The notes: generated by a model from the letters alone, not told the origin. DNA of 64,000 nucleotides from Thermoleophilaceae bacterium (GCA_030446485.1 JAUJNF010000001.1:477964-541963), one strand, 5' to 3'; numbered from the stretch's first letter, positions 15,642 to 25,342 are shown. Translations and numbers: made by a program.

Positions 15642-17000
15642 ATGCGCACTCGACTCCTCATAGGGCTCACTCTGACGGCGGCATCGATCGTCATGCCCGC
15701 GAGCGCAGTCGCGGCCGAGTTCGTCCCCGGCGAGGTGATCGTCAAGTACAAGGGCAGCTCATCGCCGGCCGCCCGCGTTGACGCCCAGCAGGACGCCGGG
15801 GCCGGTCGCCCCGAGCCGATCGCCGATCGCACGCGAGAGCTGGCGATCCTCGACGGCGAGTCGGTGCCCGAGACGGTGGCCGAGCTGAACGAGGACCCGA
15901 GCGTCGCCTACGCCGTCCCCAACTACGTCGCCCACGCCAGCGAGCTGGTCCCGAACGATCGCGGCTTCGGCCCCCCCGGCGACTGGCGGTCGGTGCAGTG
16001 GAACTTCCTGGCCGACAGCGGGGTGAACGCGCCCGCCGCCTGGGAGACGGCCGCTGCGCTCGGCGCTCCCGGGGGACGCGGCGCCACGGTGGCCGTGCTC
16101 GACACCGGCGTCGCCTACGAGAACTACGGGCGCCACCGCCGCGCGCAGGACCTGCGCGGAACGCGCTTCGTGCGGGGCTACGACTTCGTGAACGGAGACA
16201 GCCACGCAAACGACCTCAACGGACACGGTACCCACGTGACCGGAACCATCGCCCAGACCACCAACAACGGTCGCGGGGTCACGGGCCTTGCCTACGGGGC
16301 GACCATCATGCCGATACGTGTGCTCGACAAGTACGGCGGCGGGGACGCGGCCGCCATCGCGCGCGCCATCCGCTTCGCCGCCAACCGTGGCGCCGACGTG
16401 ATCAACATGAGCCTCGAGTTCGACAGCCGTGTGCGGGCCTCCTACATCCCCGACGTGCTCGGGGCCATTCGCTACGCGAACCGGCGCGGGGTCGTGGTGG
16501 TGGGGGCCGCCGGCAACCAGGCGGGATCAACACGCTGCGGGACCACCTGTCCCGTCGCCTACCCGGCTGCCAACGGCATGGTGATCGCCGTCGGCGGCGT
16601 GACCCACCGACAGTGCCTGGCCGGCTACTCCAACACCGGCCCCCAGCTCGATCTGGTGGCGCCCGGAGGCGGTCGTGACGCGCGACCCGGCGACAACCCG
16701 CGTGACCAGCAGAGCTGCCGCCCGGACCAGGGCGGGCGCTTCATCTTCCAGGAGACCTTCACCCGCCCCAACCAGCGGCGCTTCAGCCTGGTGTCGGGGT
16801 ACGAGGGCACTTCGATGGCCGCGCCGCACGTGTCGGCCACAGCGGCGCTCCTGATCGGGAGCGGCCGGCTGGGGCGCGATCCAAGCCCTGCGGACGTGGA
16901 GCGCCGGATCGAGGAGACCGCCCGTGACCTGGGCACCGACGGCGTGGACGACCGCTACGGCGCGGGCCTCCTGGACGCCGCCGCTGCGCTGGCCCCGTAG
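15642..17000 (+). CDS. Secreted S8 family serine peptidase (subtilase)
   Basis: A 452-residue extracellular protease. It has a signal peptide (residues 1-25), an I9-like propeptide with VPGEVIVKYKG up to about 95, and the peptidase domain. The triad is visible: Asp in VAVLDTGVAY, His in LNGHGTHVTGT, Ser in GTSMAAPHVSA, with the oxyanion-hole Asn in GAAGNQ. The Asp and Ser are about 270 residues apart, as in the family. A region rich in Arg, Asp and Gln near residues 350-380 may be a surface loop. The ATG at 15642 begins the signal peptide; the ORF track runs far upstream as the antisense of tadA. Confidence 0.92.
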   Translation: MRTRLLIGLTLTAASIVMPASAVAAEFVPGEVIVKYKGSSSPAARVDAQQDAGAGRPEPIADRTRELAILDGESVPETVAELNEDPSVAYAVPNYVAHASELVPNDRGFGPPGDWRSVQWNFLADSGVNAPAAWETAAALGAPGGRGATVAVLDTGVAYENYGRHRRAQDLRGTRFVRGYDFVNGDSHANDLNGHGTHVTGTIAQTTNNGRGVTGLAYGATIMPIRVLDKYGGGDAAAIARAIRFAANRGADVINMSLEFDSRVRASYIPDVLGAIRYANRRGVVVVGAAGNQAGSTRCGTTCPVAYPAANGMVIAVGGVTHRQCLAGYSNTGPQLDLVAPGGGRDARPGDNPRDQQSCRPDQGGRFIFQETFTRPNQRRFSLVSGYEGTSMAAPHVSATAALLIGSGRLGRDPSPADVERRIEETARDLGTDGVDDRYGAGLLDAAAALAP

Positions 17001-17045
17001 CGCCCGCCCGCCGGCGACCGCGTCAGGTGGCCGCGTCGGCCCGCC

Positions 17046-17489
17046 TCAAGTGGTACGGATGATCATCACGCTGCAGGGCGCGTGGTGCGACACCTTGTTG
17101 GGCACGCTGCCTAGCAGGAAGCGCTTGGCACCGGTCATGCCCTTGTTGCCGACCACGATGAGGTCGGCACCCTGCTCCTCCGCCACGTCGAGAATGGCGT
17201 CCGCGGGATCGCCCTCGCGCGCGAACGTGTCCACCTGAACCCCCTGCTCGGAGAGCGTCTCCGAAGCTTCCCTCAGCGTCGCGTTCACGTCCTCCTTCAC
17301 GTTCACCATCCACTCGAGGTCCCGCGGTACCTCCTGCTGCTCCTCGCGCAGGCGGGTGTTCGACACCGGCTCGTAGGCGCTCACCAGGTGCACCTTGGCA
17401 CCGACGCTCTTTGCCAGGTCGGTCGCCTGCCGCACCGCCTCACCGGCCGTCTGAGACCCATCGGTCCCCACCACGATCGAGCCGAACAT
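17046..17489 (-). CDS. Universal stress protein (UspA family)
   Basis: The 147-residue protein has the UspA fold: IVVGTDGS at the N terminus and the ATP-binding loop VVGNKGMTGAKRFLLGSVPNKV near the C terminus (GxxGxxxxxxGSV). It is therefore probably an ATP-binding type. The gene is monocistronic, with a divergent very short ORF upstream. Confidence 0.92.
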   Translation of the reverse strand: MFGSIVVGTDGSQTAGEAVRQATDLAKSVGAKVHLVSAYEPVSNTRLREEQQEVPRDLEWMVNVKEDVNATLREASETLSEQGVQVDTFAREGDPADAILDVAEEQGADLIVVGNKGMTGAKRFLLGSVPNKVSHHAPCSVMIIRTT

Positions 17490-17578
17490 AGTCCTCCTTC
17501 ACCGCTTGGAGCCAGAACCCGGCGCGATCATACGCGCGGAGACGATCGCCGGGGGGTTGCGGGCGGCACAATGGGGAG

Positions 17579-17662
17579 GTGCCGCGCTACTGGTTCTACC
17601 TACAGCTCGTGATCGTCCTCTGCGTGCTGATCTCGGCGGTGATTGTCGCGATAAAGCTCTGA
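17579..17662 (+). CDS. Possible 27-aa single-helix membrane peptide
   Basis: GTG start, then PRYWFYLQLVIVLCVLISAVIVAIKL and stop: a single hydrophobic helix with basic ends. GGGGAGG directly precedes and partly overlaps the start codon, a spacing too short for a normal ribosome binding site, so the call is tentative. It is too short for the ORF track. Confidence 0.3.
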   Translation: MPRYWFYLQLVIVLCVLISAVIVAIKL

Positions 17663-17686
17663 GCACCCGAGCGGGTGCGGGCCCTG

Positions 17687-18292
17687 TCAGCCCGGCGGCG
17701 GTGGCATTGGGTTCGCCGCGAGCGCCCGGGCCACCGCGAGCAGGTTGGAGGCCGCGGCCTCCCCGGTCGAGCGCGACCAGTCGTGCCCCTCGTCGGTGTC
17801 GAGATAGGAGGGACCGGGGCCCGGCCCCTTGTTCCAGTAGGTCCAGGCCTGGCCGGGGATCGTGAAGCCGAAGTCGCTCAGGGATCCGCCCACCTCGCTG
17901 ATCACATGGTGGGCGCCGTCCTCGTTGCCCGTCACGACCACGCCGGCCACGCGGTTGTAGGCCACGGGGCGCCCCGCCTCGTCGGTCTCCGAGAGCAGCG
18001 CGTCCATGCGCTCGATCACCCGCTGCGCCACGCTCGAGGGCTTGCCGACCCAGGTCGGCACGGCCATGATGAGGATCTCGGCACTGAGGACCTCCGCGCG
18101 GATGGCGGGCCACTCGTCGCCGTTGCCCTCGTCCGACGACACGCCGGGGCGCACGTCGTGGTCGACGACGCGGATCGTATTGGTCTCGACCCCTTCGCGC
18201 TCGAGCGCTCCCAGCACGATGTCGGCGAGCACCTGCGTGTTCGAGCGCTCCGGCGACGCCTTGAGCGTGCAGTTGAGCGCCAGGGCCTTCAT
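17687..18292 (-). CDS. NAD(P)H-dependent FMN reductase / flavodoxin-like oxidoreductase
   Basis: The 201-residue protein begins KALALNCTLKASPERSNT, the flavodoxin-like FMN-phosphate loop with SNT. It continues with VPTWVGKPSSVAQRVIERMD (the flavin-binding loop), then GVVVTGNEDGAHH. These match the NADPH-dependent FMN reductase family. The electron acceptor is unknown. It lies downstream of the formate dehydrogenase operon on the same strand, with an 80-base gap after the formate channel stop. Confidence 0.85.
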   Translation of the reverse strand: MKALALNCTLKASPERSNTQVLADIVLGALEREGVETNTIRVVDHDVRPGVSSDEGNGDEWPAIRAEVLSAEILIMAVPTWVGKPSSVAQRVIERMDALLSETDEAGRPVAYNRVAGVVVTGNEDGAHHVISEVGGSLSDFGFTIPGQAWTYWNKGPGPGPSYLDTDEGHDWSRSTGEAAASNLLAVARALAANPMPPPPG

Positions 18293-18374
18293 CGCGACGG
18301 CAATCTATCCGGCGCCGGTGGCGGAGAACGAAACAAACGAGAAACAGGAACCAGCCGCTCGCCGGGAAAGCCCG

Positions 18375-19259
18375 CTAGGCGCTCGACTGAGACACCGAGC
18401 CAACCGCCTGACGCTCGTCGGCCGGAGCGCCGCCGTTAGGCGCGGTGTCGGCCGCCACGCCGCCGGCGCTGGGCGCAGCGTCTCCCGGTCGCGCGTACAG
18501 GTACCAGTACCCGCCGGCCACGAATATCGCCGCCCCGACCAGGTTGCCGAGGAAGGCGAAGATCCAGTTGTGCACGGCGTCCCACCAGGTCAGGTCGGCG
18601 CCGGCGAAGATGGCCGCGGGGATGAAGAACATGTTGGCCACCACGTGGTCGAAGCCCATGGCCACGAAGGCCATGATCGGAAAGAAGATGGCCAGGATCT
18701 TTCCGCCGATGTCCTGGGCGCTGAGGGCCATCCAAACCGCGAGGCATACGAGCCAGTTGCAGCCCATCGCGCGCAGGAAGATCTGCCACTCGGTTTCCTC
18801 CACGCCCTTCTTGGTGGCGATCGCGTCCAGCCGTGCGAACACCATCTCGTCGCTCACCACACCCGCCTGGTCGGCCAGGAAGAAGGCCACGAACAACGAG
18901 CCAAGCAGGTTGCCGACGAGGACCAGGCCGAAGTTCTCGAAAATCCGCCTGAGCGTCACGCGCCCCTTGAAGGCCGCCAGGGGCAGCAGCGCCATGTTGC
19001 CGGTGAGCAGCTCGGAGCCGGCGATGATCACGAGGATCAGGCCGAGGCTGAACACCGCGCCCGCGAAGAAGGTCGGCAGCGTCCCCCAGACCTCGGGGTC
19101 GAGGCCGGCGGTGGTGGTGGTGGCCAGCAGCGCGCCGAAGGCGATGTAGGCGCCGGCCAGGAAACCCGCCACCAGCGCCTTGTCCCACGACAGCTTGGCC
19201 TTCGAGACGCCCTTCTCGATGCCGACCTCGGTGATCTCCGCTGGGTCCTTGAACGACAT
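18375..19259 (-). CDS. Formate/nitrite transporter (FocA family)
   Basis: The 294-residue protein has six hydrophobic segments and FNT-family signatures: GFLAGAYIAFGALL in helix 1, IIAGSELLTGNMAL in the second third, GNLLGSLF and FDHVVANMFFIP. FNT channels move formate, nitrite or related monovalent acids across the membrane. It lies 11 bases after the membrane subunit of a formate dehydrogenase, and GAGGGGGAGAG precedes its ATG, so it is the last gene of that operon. Formate is the likely substrate by context. The C-terminal tail is Ala/Gly-rich and polar. Confidence 0.9.
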   Translation of the reverse strand: MSFKDPAEITEVGIEKGVSKAKLSWDKALVAGFLAGAYIAFGALLATTTTAGLDPEVWGTLPTFFAGAVFSLGLILVIIAGSELLTGNMALLPLAAFKGRVTLRRIFENFGLVLVGNLLGSLFVAFFLADQAGVVSDEMVFARLDAIATKKGVEETEWQIFLRAMGCNWLVCLAVWMALSAQDIGGKILAIFFPIMAFVAMGFDHVVANMFFIPAAIFAGADLTWWDAVHNWIFAFLGNLVGAAIFVAGGYWYLYARPGDAAPSAGGVAADTAPNGGAPADERQAVGSVSQSSA

Positions 19260-19270
19260 GTCTCTCCCCC

Positions 19271-20444
19271 TCAGGCTCGCTCTTTGGCCAGGTCGGCGGC
19301 GGGCACCCGCGCCGCGCGCGCGACGGCCTCGTCGTCCCCCGCCGACGTCCTACCCGCACCCACCCACGCGTAACGGAAAGCGAGGCCCGCGGCGAGGTAC
19401 AGCGCGCTGGCGAGATGGTGCACCGGAGCGCCGCCGCGCTTGCGCGCCAGGCGTAGCGCCAGGCCGCCGCGCACCGACCACTTGGCCCGGACGGCCTTGG
19501 TCGAGCGGCTCTCGCCAGGCGGCCGAGCCAGGCCGCTTCTCGTTGCCGCTCGAAAGGAGCAGCTCGGCGGCCATGGCGCCGGTCTCCACACGGCCGAGCG
19601 CGGTGCGCGTCGGGTGACCGCTCGGCAGCCCCGTGGCGCTGAGTACGAGGCGGTTGGCGGCCGCTCCCGTGGCCGCCGCCGTCGCTACGAAGATCGGTGG
19701 CAGGAACACGCGGCTGCGCGCCCACACCGGCACCGCGGTCGAGGCCAGCAGCACGCCCGTGTAGGAGCCGAGATAGAGGCCGAGGCCGGCGGTGCCCGCA
19801 CCCAGGGCCCGCGCCGTGCCCGAGCGCCCCAGGACGTCGGCGGCCACGGCGGCGCCCGCAAGGTTGGAGAAGCCCATGAGGCACCACGCCCCCATGGACA
19901 TCGGCGAGCGCGGCTTGAAGATCCTCAGCATGTTCAGGAAGCGCGCCGGACGGCCAAGGTCCTTCACGAGCAGGGGCGCGGACGGCAGAGCGGCGGCAAG
20001 GGTGACCATCCGCGCCGTGCGGGCGGAGCTATGGTCGCCCGCGGCGTCGCAACCGAGGGCGACGAACGAGGATCCCGTGGCTATGCCGCCGAGCCAGAAG
20101 TACAGCGGCACCTCCCAGGTCCACACCGCGGGCTTGATCACCGGGCCCTGCACCGTGTCCGGGATCTCCTCGCCACCGCGCATCCGCCGTGCCGCCGATT
20201 GCACCTGGCCGTCGACCGCCGCCTCGGGGGCGTAGCTCGTGTCGCGGCCGTAGAGGTAGGACCAGCGGGCGTCGCCGAAGCGCCCGCGCGTGAGAGCCAC
20301 GGCGGCGCCCTCCACGGCCCGCCGGTAGCTCCCCGGCTGGCCGCGGGTGCCGAGCGCGGGAGTGGTGTCGCGCGTGCCGCCCGAGCCGCCGGCGGCCCCT
20401 TCGCGCTCGGCGGCGCTGCCGCCCGAGCCGCGCCGCTTGCTCAC
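19271..20444 (-). CDS. NrfD-type membrane subunit of formate dehydrogenase, one frameshift
   Basis: About 390 residues if the frameshift is corrected. An N-terminal soluble segment is followed by several hydrophobic helices (WEVPLYFWLGGIATGSSFVALG; FSNLAGAAVAADVLG; GLYLGSYTGVLLASTAVPVW). GPVIKPAVWTWEVPLYFW is typical of NrfD-type quinone-reactive subunits in formate dehydrogenases. The GTG start overlaps the stop of the iron-sulfur subunit (GTGA). The frame breaks near 19490: upstream reads DQGRPGQVV, and the continuation AKWSVRGGLALRLARKRGGAPVHHLAS...FRYAWVGAG is in the next frame and ends at 19271. A single-base indel restores one protein. It likely passes electrons between the iron-sulfur chain and quinone. 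Confidence 0.75.
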
Positions 20445-21484
20445 CGCCGCCGGCCGCCTCGGTGGGAGAGCACGAAGGTGGCCACGACGGCCCCCGCCGC
20501 CGCCAGCGCCGCGCCCAGTCCGGCGGCCGTGGCCACCGGGGCGTTCTCCTGGATCGGGGACTCGGCCTGCGCGGGCAGGCCGAAGCGCTCGGGCGCCTCG
20601 GTGAGGAGGAAGAATGCCCCGAGCCCGCCGGCGAGCTGGTCCTGCGGCTCGTCGCCCGCGCCGTAGAGGTAGGCGCCGTCGATGCCGCGCGCGTGCAGCT
20701 CGGCCACGCGCCGCCTGGCGATGTCCACGAGCTCGTCGTAGGGGCCGAACAGGATCGAGTCCGTCGGGCACGCCTTGGCACAGGCCGGCTCGAGGCCGTC
20801 CTGGAGGCGGTCGTAGCAGAGCGTGCACTTCCCGGCACGCCCGTCGATCTTGTCCCGGTCGACGACCCCGAAGGGACACGAGGGGATGCAGTATCCGCAG
20901 CCGTTGCACACATCCGGCTGGATGAACACGGTCTGGAACTCGGTGCGGATGATCGCCCCGGTCGGACAGGCGTCGAGGCAGCCGGCGTTCGTGCAGTGCT
21001 TGCACACATCCGACATGAACAGCCAGCGGTCCATCTGCGCCACGGCGCCCGCGACATCCACCCCGCCCGAGCCCTCTTCCTCCCCAGCCCCGCTCTCGGC
21101 CAGAGCGACCAGGTCGAGATCTCCAGGACTGTCCACCGTCCCCCGTCCCCCGTCCCCTGTCCACCGTCCCCCGTCCACCGGGAGAGAAGGCACCCCCCCT
21201 CCTCCCCCCGCCGCCAACCGCGAAGCCGCATCCTCACGCTCCGCAGCCGACGGCGCCAGCCGCTCGACGAAGCGCACGTGCCGCCACGTAGCCGCCCCGA
21301 GCGAGCCGGTGTGGTCGTAGGACATGCCCTTGCGGAACACCGAGCCGTCCGCGGGCAGGTCGTTCCACTGCTTGCAGGCCACCTCGCACGCCTTGCACCC
21401 GATGCACACCGTGGTGTCGGTGAAGAAGCCCATGCGCTCGGCGCCCTCACGGTGGATGGCGATCTCGGTCGGCGCCGCGCTCAC
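20441..21484 (-). CDS. Formate dehydrogenase iron-sulfur (beta) subunit
   Basis: The 347-residue protein carries four [4Fe-4S] motifs: CIGCKACEVACKQWN, CKHCTNAGCLDACPTG, CNGCGYCIPSCPFG and CTLCYDRL...CAKACPTD. It relays electrons from the molybdenum/tungsten subunit to the membrane. One hydrophobic helix near the C terminus (AAGLGAALAAAGAVVATFVL) anchors it. The GTG start overlaps the TGA of the catalytic subunit (GTGA). Between motifs 1 and 2 it has an unusual ~50-residue low-complexity insertion (GGGGGVPSLPVDGGRWTGDGG...) encoded by a tandem DNA repeat. Confidence 0.9.
   Translation of the reverse strand: MSAAPTEIAIHREGAERMGFFTDTTVCIGCKACEVACKQWNDLPADGSVFRKGMSYDHTGSLGAATWRHVRFVERLAPSAAEREDAASRLAAGGGGGVPSLPVDGGRWTGDGGRGTVDSPGDLDLVALAESGAGEEEGSGGVDVAGAVAQMDRWLFMSDVCKHCTNAGCLDACPTGAIIRTEFQTVFIQPDVCNGCGYCIPSCPFGVVDRDKIDGRAGKCTLCYDRLQDGLEPACAKACPTDSILFGPYDELVDIARRRVAELHARGIDGAYLYGAGDEPQDQLAGGLGAFFLLTEAPERFGLPAQAESPIQENAPVATAAGLGAALAAAGAVVATFVLSHRGGRRR
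21131..21181. repeat. Short tandem repeat inside the iron-sulfur subunit gene
   Basis: Units of CCACCGTCCCCCGTC and variants (CCCCTGTC) recur several times, encoding a Gly/Asp/Arg-rich loop (DGGRWTGDGGRGTVD). The repeat keeps frame, so length changes in multiples of three would be tolerated. Confidence 0.65.
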
Positions 21485-24400
21485 GCGGAGGAGCCCTTCT
21501 CCCCCGAGCCGTGAGTGCTCTGGCCCGTCTCGGCCGCCCGGTGCGGCTGGTCCGCGCGGTGATCGCCCGAGGCGGTGAGCCACGACTCGGACCGCACGCC
21601 GGCCATCCGCGCGGTCGTCTCACGCGAGCGGCGCCCCGCGCGCACGTCGCACGAGAACGCCTTCGACTCCTGGATCGACACGTTGGGGTCGCCGGAGAGC
21701 ACCACCAGGTCGTTCGTGGCGTCGCCGGTCACGCCGTCCTCGGAGCTCGCGTAGCTCCCCCAGTGCCAGGGCAGGCACACCTGGTGGAGCGTCTTGCCCG
21801 CCACCTGCAGGGGCCGTACCCGCGGGGTCACGAGCGCGCGGGCCTCGATCTCGGCGCGCTCGGTGGCGATCGTCATCCAGCCGCCGTCCTCGATGCCGCG
21901 CTCGGCGGCCAGCACCGGATCGATCTCGGCGAACATCTCGGGCTGCAGCTCGGCCAGCCACGGCAGGTTGCGGCTCATCGACCCCGCCGTGTGGTGCTCG
22001 GTGAGCCGGAAGGTGGTGGCCACCAGCGGGTAGCGCGGGTCGGCCGGCGGGTTGATCGGGTTGTCGGTGCGGTCCCAGGTGATGGCCGCGGGGTCGGCGC
22101 CCATCTCGGGATAGAGAAGGTTGCCGACCGGCGACTCGAACGGCTCGTAGTGCGTCGGGAACGGCCCGTCGAGCAGGCCGCTCGGCGAGTAGAGCCAGCC
22201 GCGACCGTCGGCCATCATGATGAACGGGTCGTCGCCGGCTATCGAGTCCATGCCCTGGGCGTCATCGGGCGGGACGTAGTCGGGGCGCTTGTCGGCGGGG
22301 AAGTCGGGTACGTCGTAGCCCGCCCAGCGGCCCTCGTCCTCGTCCCACCAGACGTACTTCTTGCGCTCGGACCACGGCCGGCCATGCGGATCCGCCGAGG
22401 CGCGGTTGTAGAGGATGCGGCGGTTGGCGGGCCACGCCCAGCCCCACTCCGGCGACACCCAGCCGCCGGGGGCGTCGAGGTCGCCGGGGTTTCGCCGGCG
22501 GGTCTGGTTCACGCCGTCGGCGTAGCAGCCGGCGTAGATCCAGCAGCCGCCCGCCGTCGAGCCGTCGGCACGCAGCTCGGCGAAGCCGCTCACCGGCCGC
22601 CCGGTGGCCACCTCGTAGCCGTTGATCTCACGCAGCACGGACTCGGCCTCCGGCTCCTCGTGCTCGCCGCGCTCGGGGTAGTCCCACCGCAGGTTCACGA
22701 TCGGCCAGTCCCGCTCGCGCTCCGAGCCCGCGTAGTGCGCCCTCACGCGCTTGGCCAGATGGTGCATGAAGTGCAGCTCGGAGCGGGCGTCGCCAGGCGG
22801 CTCGAGCGCCTTGTCGCGCCACTGCAGCAGTCGCTGGGTGTTGGTGAAGTGGCCCTCCTTCTCCACATGGCCGGCGGCGGGCATGAGGAAGACCTCGGTG
22901 TCGATGTCCTCGGTGCGCAGCTCTCCGGAGGCCACCTCGGGCGAGTCCTTCCAGAAGCGCGCGGTCTCGATGTCGGCCAGGTCGCGCACCACGAGCCACT
23001 TGAGCTTGGCGAGCGCGCGGCGCTGAAGGCCCGCGTGTTGCGAGCCGACCGCCGGGTTCTGGCCCATGACGAACATGCCGTCGAGGCCGCCGTCGATGGC
23101 GCGCAGGGTCGTGGGGAAGTGCGAGTGGTTGCCGGTGATCTTCGGCAGGTAGGAGAACCCGTAGCCGTTGTCCTCGGCGGCGGAGTCTCCGAACCAGGCC
23201 TTCAGCAGCGACACGATGTAGTTGTCGAAGTGCGACCACCAGCCGCGCTTCGATCCCATGCGCTCTACGTAGCCGGCAAGCGTCCCGTCCTCTTCGGACG
23301 CACGCGGCATGGGCAGGTAGCCGGGCAGGATGTCGTACAGCGTCGGGATGTCGGTCGAGCCCTGGATCGACGCGTGGCCGCGCATGGCCATGACCCCGCC
23401 CCCGGGGCGGCCGACGTTCCCGAGCAGAAGCTGCAGGATGGCCCCGGCGCGGATCATCTGCGCCCCGGCCGTGTGCTGTGTCCACCCGACCGCGTACACG
23501 AGCATCGTGGTGCGCTCCCGGCCCGAGTTCTCGATCAGCGTCTCGGCCACCCGCAGGAAGTCGGCCTGCGGCACCCCGCACACCTGCTCGACCATTTCCG
23601 GCGTGTAGCGGGCGTAGTGCTTCCTCAGCAGCTGGAAGACGCAGCGCGGGTGCTCGAGGGTGGGGTCGCGCTGGGGGTCGCCCTCGAGCAGGCCGCCGCC
23701 GGTCTGGTCGCTGAAGGCCTGCGTCGTGTGCTCACGGTCACCCGCGGCCGACGGCACCTCGCCGCCCTCGTAGGCCCACGAGCGGCGGTCGTAGGAGCCG
23801 GTGTCCGGGTCGAAGCCGGAGAACACCCCGTCCAGATCCTCCGGCCCCCGGAAGTCCTCGCTCACGAGCGTGGCCGCGTTCGTGTAGTTCACAACGTAGT
23901 CGCGGAAGAACGAGTCGGTCTCGATCACGTGGCGGATGAGCCCGCCCACGAAGGCGATGTCGGCGCCGGCGCGGATCGGCACGTACTGGTGGGCGAGCGC
24001 GCTGGTGCGCGAGTAGTGCGGATCGACGTGGATCAGCTTGGCGCCGCGCTCACGCGCCTTCATCGCCCAGCGGTAGCCCACCGGATGCGCCTCGGAAAGC
24101 GATGACCCCTGGATCCAGATGCAGTCCGCCATCTGCATGTCCTGCTGGAAGTTGGTGGCCCCTCCGCGGCCGAACGAGGTCCCCAGACCGGGGACCGTGG
24201 AGGAGTGTCATATGCGCGCCTGGTTCTCGATCTGCACCGCGCCCATCGCGGTGAACAGCTTCTTGATCAGGTAGTTCTCCTCGTTGTCGAGCGTGGCCCC
24301 GCCGAGGTGGGCGAAGCCGAGCGTGCGGTCGACGCGCCGGCCGCGCTCGTCGCGCTCCTGCCAGTGATCCTCGCGGGCGCGGATCAGGCGCTCGGCGATC

Positions 24401-24807
24401 ATGTCCATCGCCTGCTCGAGCTCCAGCTCCTCCCATTCGGTGCCACCCGGCCGGCGGTACCTGACCTTGGTCAGGCGCCCGGGCTGCTGGATGAGCTGCC
24501 GCGAGGCGGAGCCCTTGGGGCAGAGCGTGCCCTGGTTTATCGGCGAGTCGGGATTGCCCTCGATGTCCACGAGCTCGCCGTGGCGCGTGTACACCAGTTG
24601 GCTGCACCCCACCGAGCAGTAGGGGCACACCGACACGTCGGCCTTCAGTCCGGCTATCCGGGGTCCCGCCTGCCGGGTGTTCTTGGAGACGGCGCGCGGG
24701 CCGAGGCCCCAGTCGGCGGCGCGCCCCACGACGGGCAGGCGGCGCAGGCGGGAGAAGGTCCGCGGGCGGTTCGACCCGTTCTCCACGATCCGCCCGCTGT
24801 CCTCCAT
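21481..24807 (-). CDS. fdhG: Selenocysteine-containing formate dehydrogenase catalytic subunit
   Basis: About 1,108 residues when the in-frame TGA at 24208-24210 is read as selenocysteine (position 200). It oxidises formate to CO2 at a Mo/W-bis-pterin centre. The N-terminal [4Fe-4S] site is CPYCSVGC with a later CPKG. Around the TGA the sequence reads NQARI-U-HSSTVPGLGTSFGRGGATNF, followed by MQMADCIWIQGSSLSEAHPVGY, the canonical active-site region of Sec-type enzymes. The C-terminal molybdopterin-binding domain (GGWMTIATERAEIEARALVT) is complete. The ORF track splits it into two parts at the TGA. ATG at 24807 follows GAGGGC. No clear twin-Arg signal is seen, so the side of the membrane is uncertain. 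First gene of the fdh-focA operon. Confidence 0.9.
24178..24196 (-). promoter_or_regulatory. SECIS hairpin for selenocysteine insertion
   Basis: On the mRNA strand, GGTCCCC-GGTCT-GGGGACC forms a perfect 7-bp stem with GGUCU in the loop. It begins 11 bases after the TGA codon. Bacterial SECIS elements sit immediately 3' of the UGA inside the coding region and bind SelB; the GGUCU loop resembles that of the E. coli fdhF element. Confidence 0.85.
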
Positions 24808-24817
24808 CGTGCCCTCG

Positions 24818-25249
24818 TCAGCCCGCTTCGGCCAGTGACTTGAGCCGCTGGAGCGCCCTCGTATTACGCCCGTGTAGGAGCGGGTCCACGACCTTCGCAA
24901 GCAGTCGCATCGGCAGGCCGCCCACCGGGTGCTCGTCCATGGTCACGCGTGTCCGGCCGGACTCGCTCTCGAGGTAAAGCACGATGCGCGCGGCGCCCAG
25001 CGGCCGGCTCCTGGCCCGCAGCACGAGCCGCCGCGGCGGGTCGACCTCCTCGACCAGCGTGTGGTCCTTGATCGTGACCGGGCCGAAGCCGACGGTGTGG
25101 TGGAACTTCGTCCCCTTGGCGGGCCAGTCGGCCTCGGCCGCACGCACCTCCTTGGATCCCACCACCCAGTGCGCGTAGCTGCGCGGATTCGACAGAACCC
25201 CGAAGACGCGGTCGCGCGGGGCGTTGATGAGGATCCGGTTGCGCGCCAT
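24818..25249 (-). CDS. SRPBCC family protein
   Basis: A 143-residue protein of the START/Bet v 1-like superfamily: RNRILINAPRDRVFGVLSNPRSYAHWVVG at the N terminus and a hydrophobic-pocket beta sheet. The family binds lipids or other hydrophobic ligands, or acts as polyketide cyclase; no ligand can be assigned. It ends 10 bases upstream of the formate dehydrogenase start on the same strand and may be co-transcribed. I used the ATG at 25249; a TTG 8 codons earlier is possible. Confidence 0.8.
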   Translation of the reverse strand: MARNRILINAPRDRVFGVLSNPRSYAHWVVGSKEVRAAEADWPAKGTKFHHTVGFGPVTIKDHTLVEEVDPPRRLVLRARSRPLGAARIVLYLESESGRTRVTMDEHPVGGLPMRLLAKVVDPLLHGRNTRALQRLKSLAEAG

Positions 25250-25342
25250 CAGCGCTGCGACGTTACCCGCCAAGCGCCGCGCGCGAACACCACGCGGTCG
25301 TCCACGACGGCGAGCCGGGCACCAGCACCCGTCGCTAACCGC

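Noticed and set aside
21511-24105. An 864-residue plus-strand ORF in the formate dehydrogenase region
   Set aside because: Full-length antisense shadow of fdhG; no ribosome binding site or recognisable domain.
24208-24210. TGA taken as the end of a short molybdopterin protein
   Set aside because: The frame continues with the conserved formate dehydrogenase active-site sequence and a SECIS hairpin; it is a Sec codon.
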